A stretch of DNA of 6,261 nt from B1SED10-16 sp046498365. Its GTDB lineage: Bacteria; Desulfobacterota; Desulfobacteria; Desulfobacterales; Desulfosalsimonadaceae. Location of the stretch: assembly GCA_046498365.1 (NCBI GenBank), contig JAWOAV010000169.1, positions 1 to 6,261 on the forward strand, in the 5' to 3' direction. Below, piece after piece: positions 6,214-6,261 of this stretch (its first letter is position 1; each line of letters opens with the position of its first letter). A model generated the notes under the pieces. The model was not told the DNA's origin, did no database searches, and was given only the letters and a program-made list of their open reading frames with translations. The translations under genes and the position numbers were made by a program.

Positions 6214-6261
6214 TCAATAATGGTGCTATTATTATGCGACAGGTACAACCCCAATTAACGG
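6185..6261. other. AT-rich segment replacing the helicase coding sequence (possible edge of an inserted element)
   Basis: From about 6185 the composition changes from GC-rich coding sequence to AT-rich sequence, and recognisable helicase sequence ends. An inverted repeat AATAAT (6216-6221) / ATTATT (6228-6233) flanks GGTGCT, and AATAAT also occurs at 6209-6214. No transposase, integrase or intron signature is visible in the few bases available, so the nature of the segment is open. The exact junction cannot be placed from this sequence alone. Confidence 0.35.

Noticed and set aside
5907..6254. 115-codon minus-strand frame at the right edge, considered as part of a transposase
   Set aside because: Most of it is antisense to the conserved Walker A region of the helicase and it has no transposase motif.
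6234..6261. Possible 5' end of a group II intron
   Set aside because: The ATGCGAC sequence only loosely resembles the usual GTGYG start, and no structural domain or reverse transcriptase is visible in the few bases left.
1..6261. tRNA, rRNA, CRISPR array, toxin-antitoxin or defence cassette
   Set aside because: No cloverleaf-like sequence, no regularly spaced repeat-spacer pattern and no matching protein motifs were seen on either strand.

Overview
The window looks like chromosomal DNA of an anaerobic, moderately GC-rich bacterium. A sulfate-reducer-like member of the Desulfobacterota (formerly Deltaproteobacteria) is my best guess. This is an inference from the gene set: a ferredoxin-dependent 2-oxoacid oxidoreductase, a PLP-type aspartate decarboxylase and an AddAB-like repair pair. 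A degenerate hexamer repeat between genes also fits. No RNA gene, CRISPR array or complete mobile element is visible.

Layout from left to right. Positions 2-355 (+) hold the last 117 codons of iorA, including its C-terminal double iron-sulfur domain. A 172-base gap follows, with a five-unit degenerate hexanucleotide array (416-445) and a weak hairpin. Positions 528-1112 (+) hold complete iorB. Together IorAB would oxidatively decarboxylate arylpyruvates to aryl-acetyl-CoA with reduction of ferredoxin. Only 8 bases separate iorB from a convergent gene at 1121-2779 (-), a PanP-type PLP-dependent decarboxylase that probably makes beta-alanine from aspartate.

A divergent intergenic region (2780-3002) carries short direct repeats and weak promoter-like sequence. 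It separates panP from an AddB-like PD-(D/E)XK nuclease gene at 3003-5765 (+), which is complete and has intact nuclease and Fe-S motifs. After it comes a possible 49-codon Cys-containing small ORF (5769-5918), then the start of the partner AddA/RecB-like helicase gene at 5932. AddB-like and AddA-like proteins would normally form a heterodimeric helicase-nuclease that resects double-strand breaks for recombination.

The helicase gene has a good Walker A motif and motif Ia, but its frame ends at 6213 after only 93 codons. The sequence there turns AT-rich and contains an inverted repeat. The gene therefore seems to be interrupted just before the window ends, by an insertion, a deletion or decay. 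This is the most noteworthy feature of an otherwise fairly ordinary region. I did not find a convincing undescribed system.
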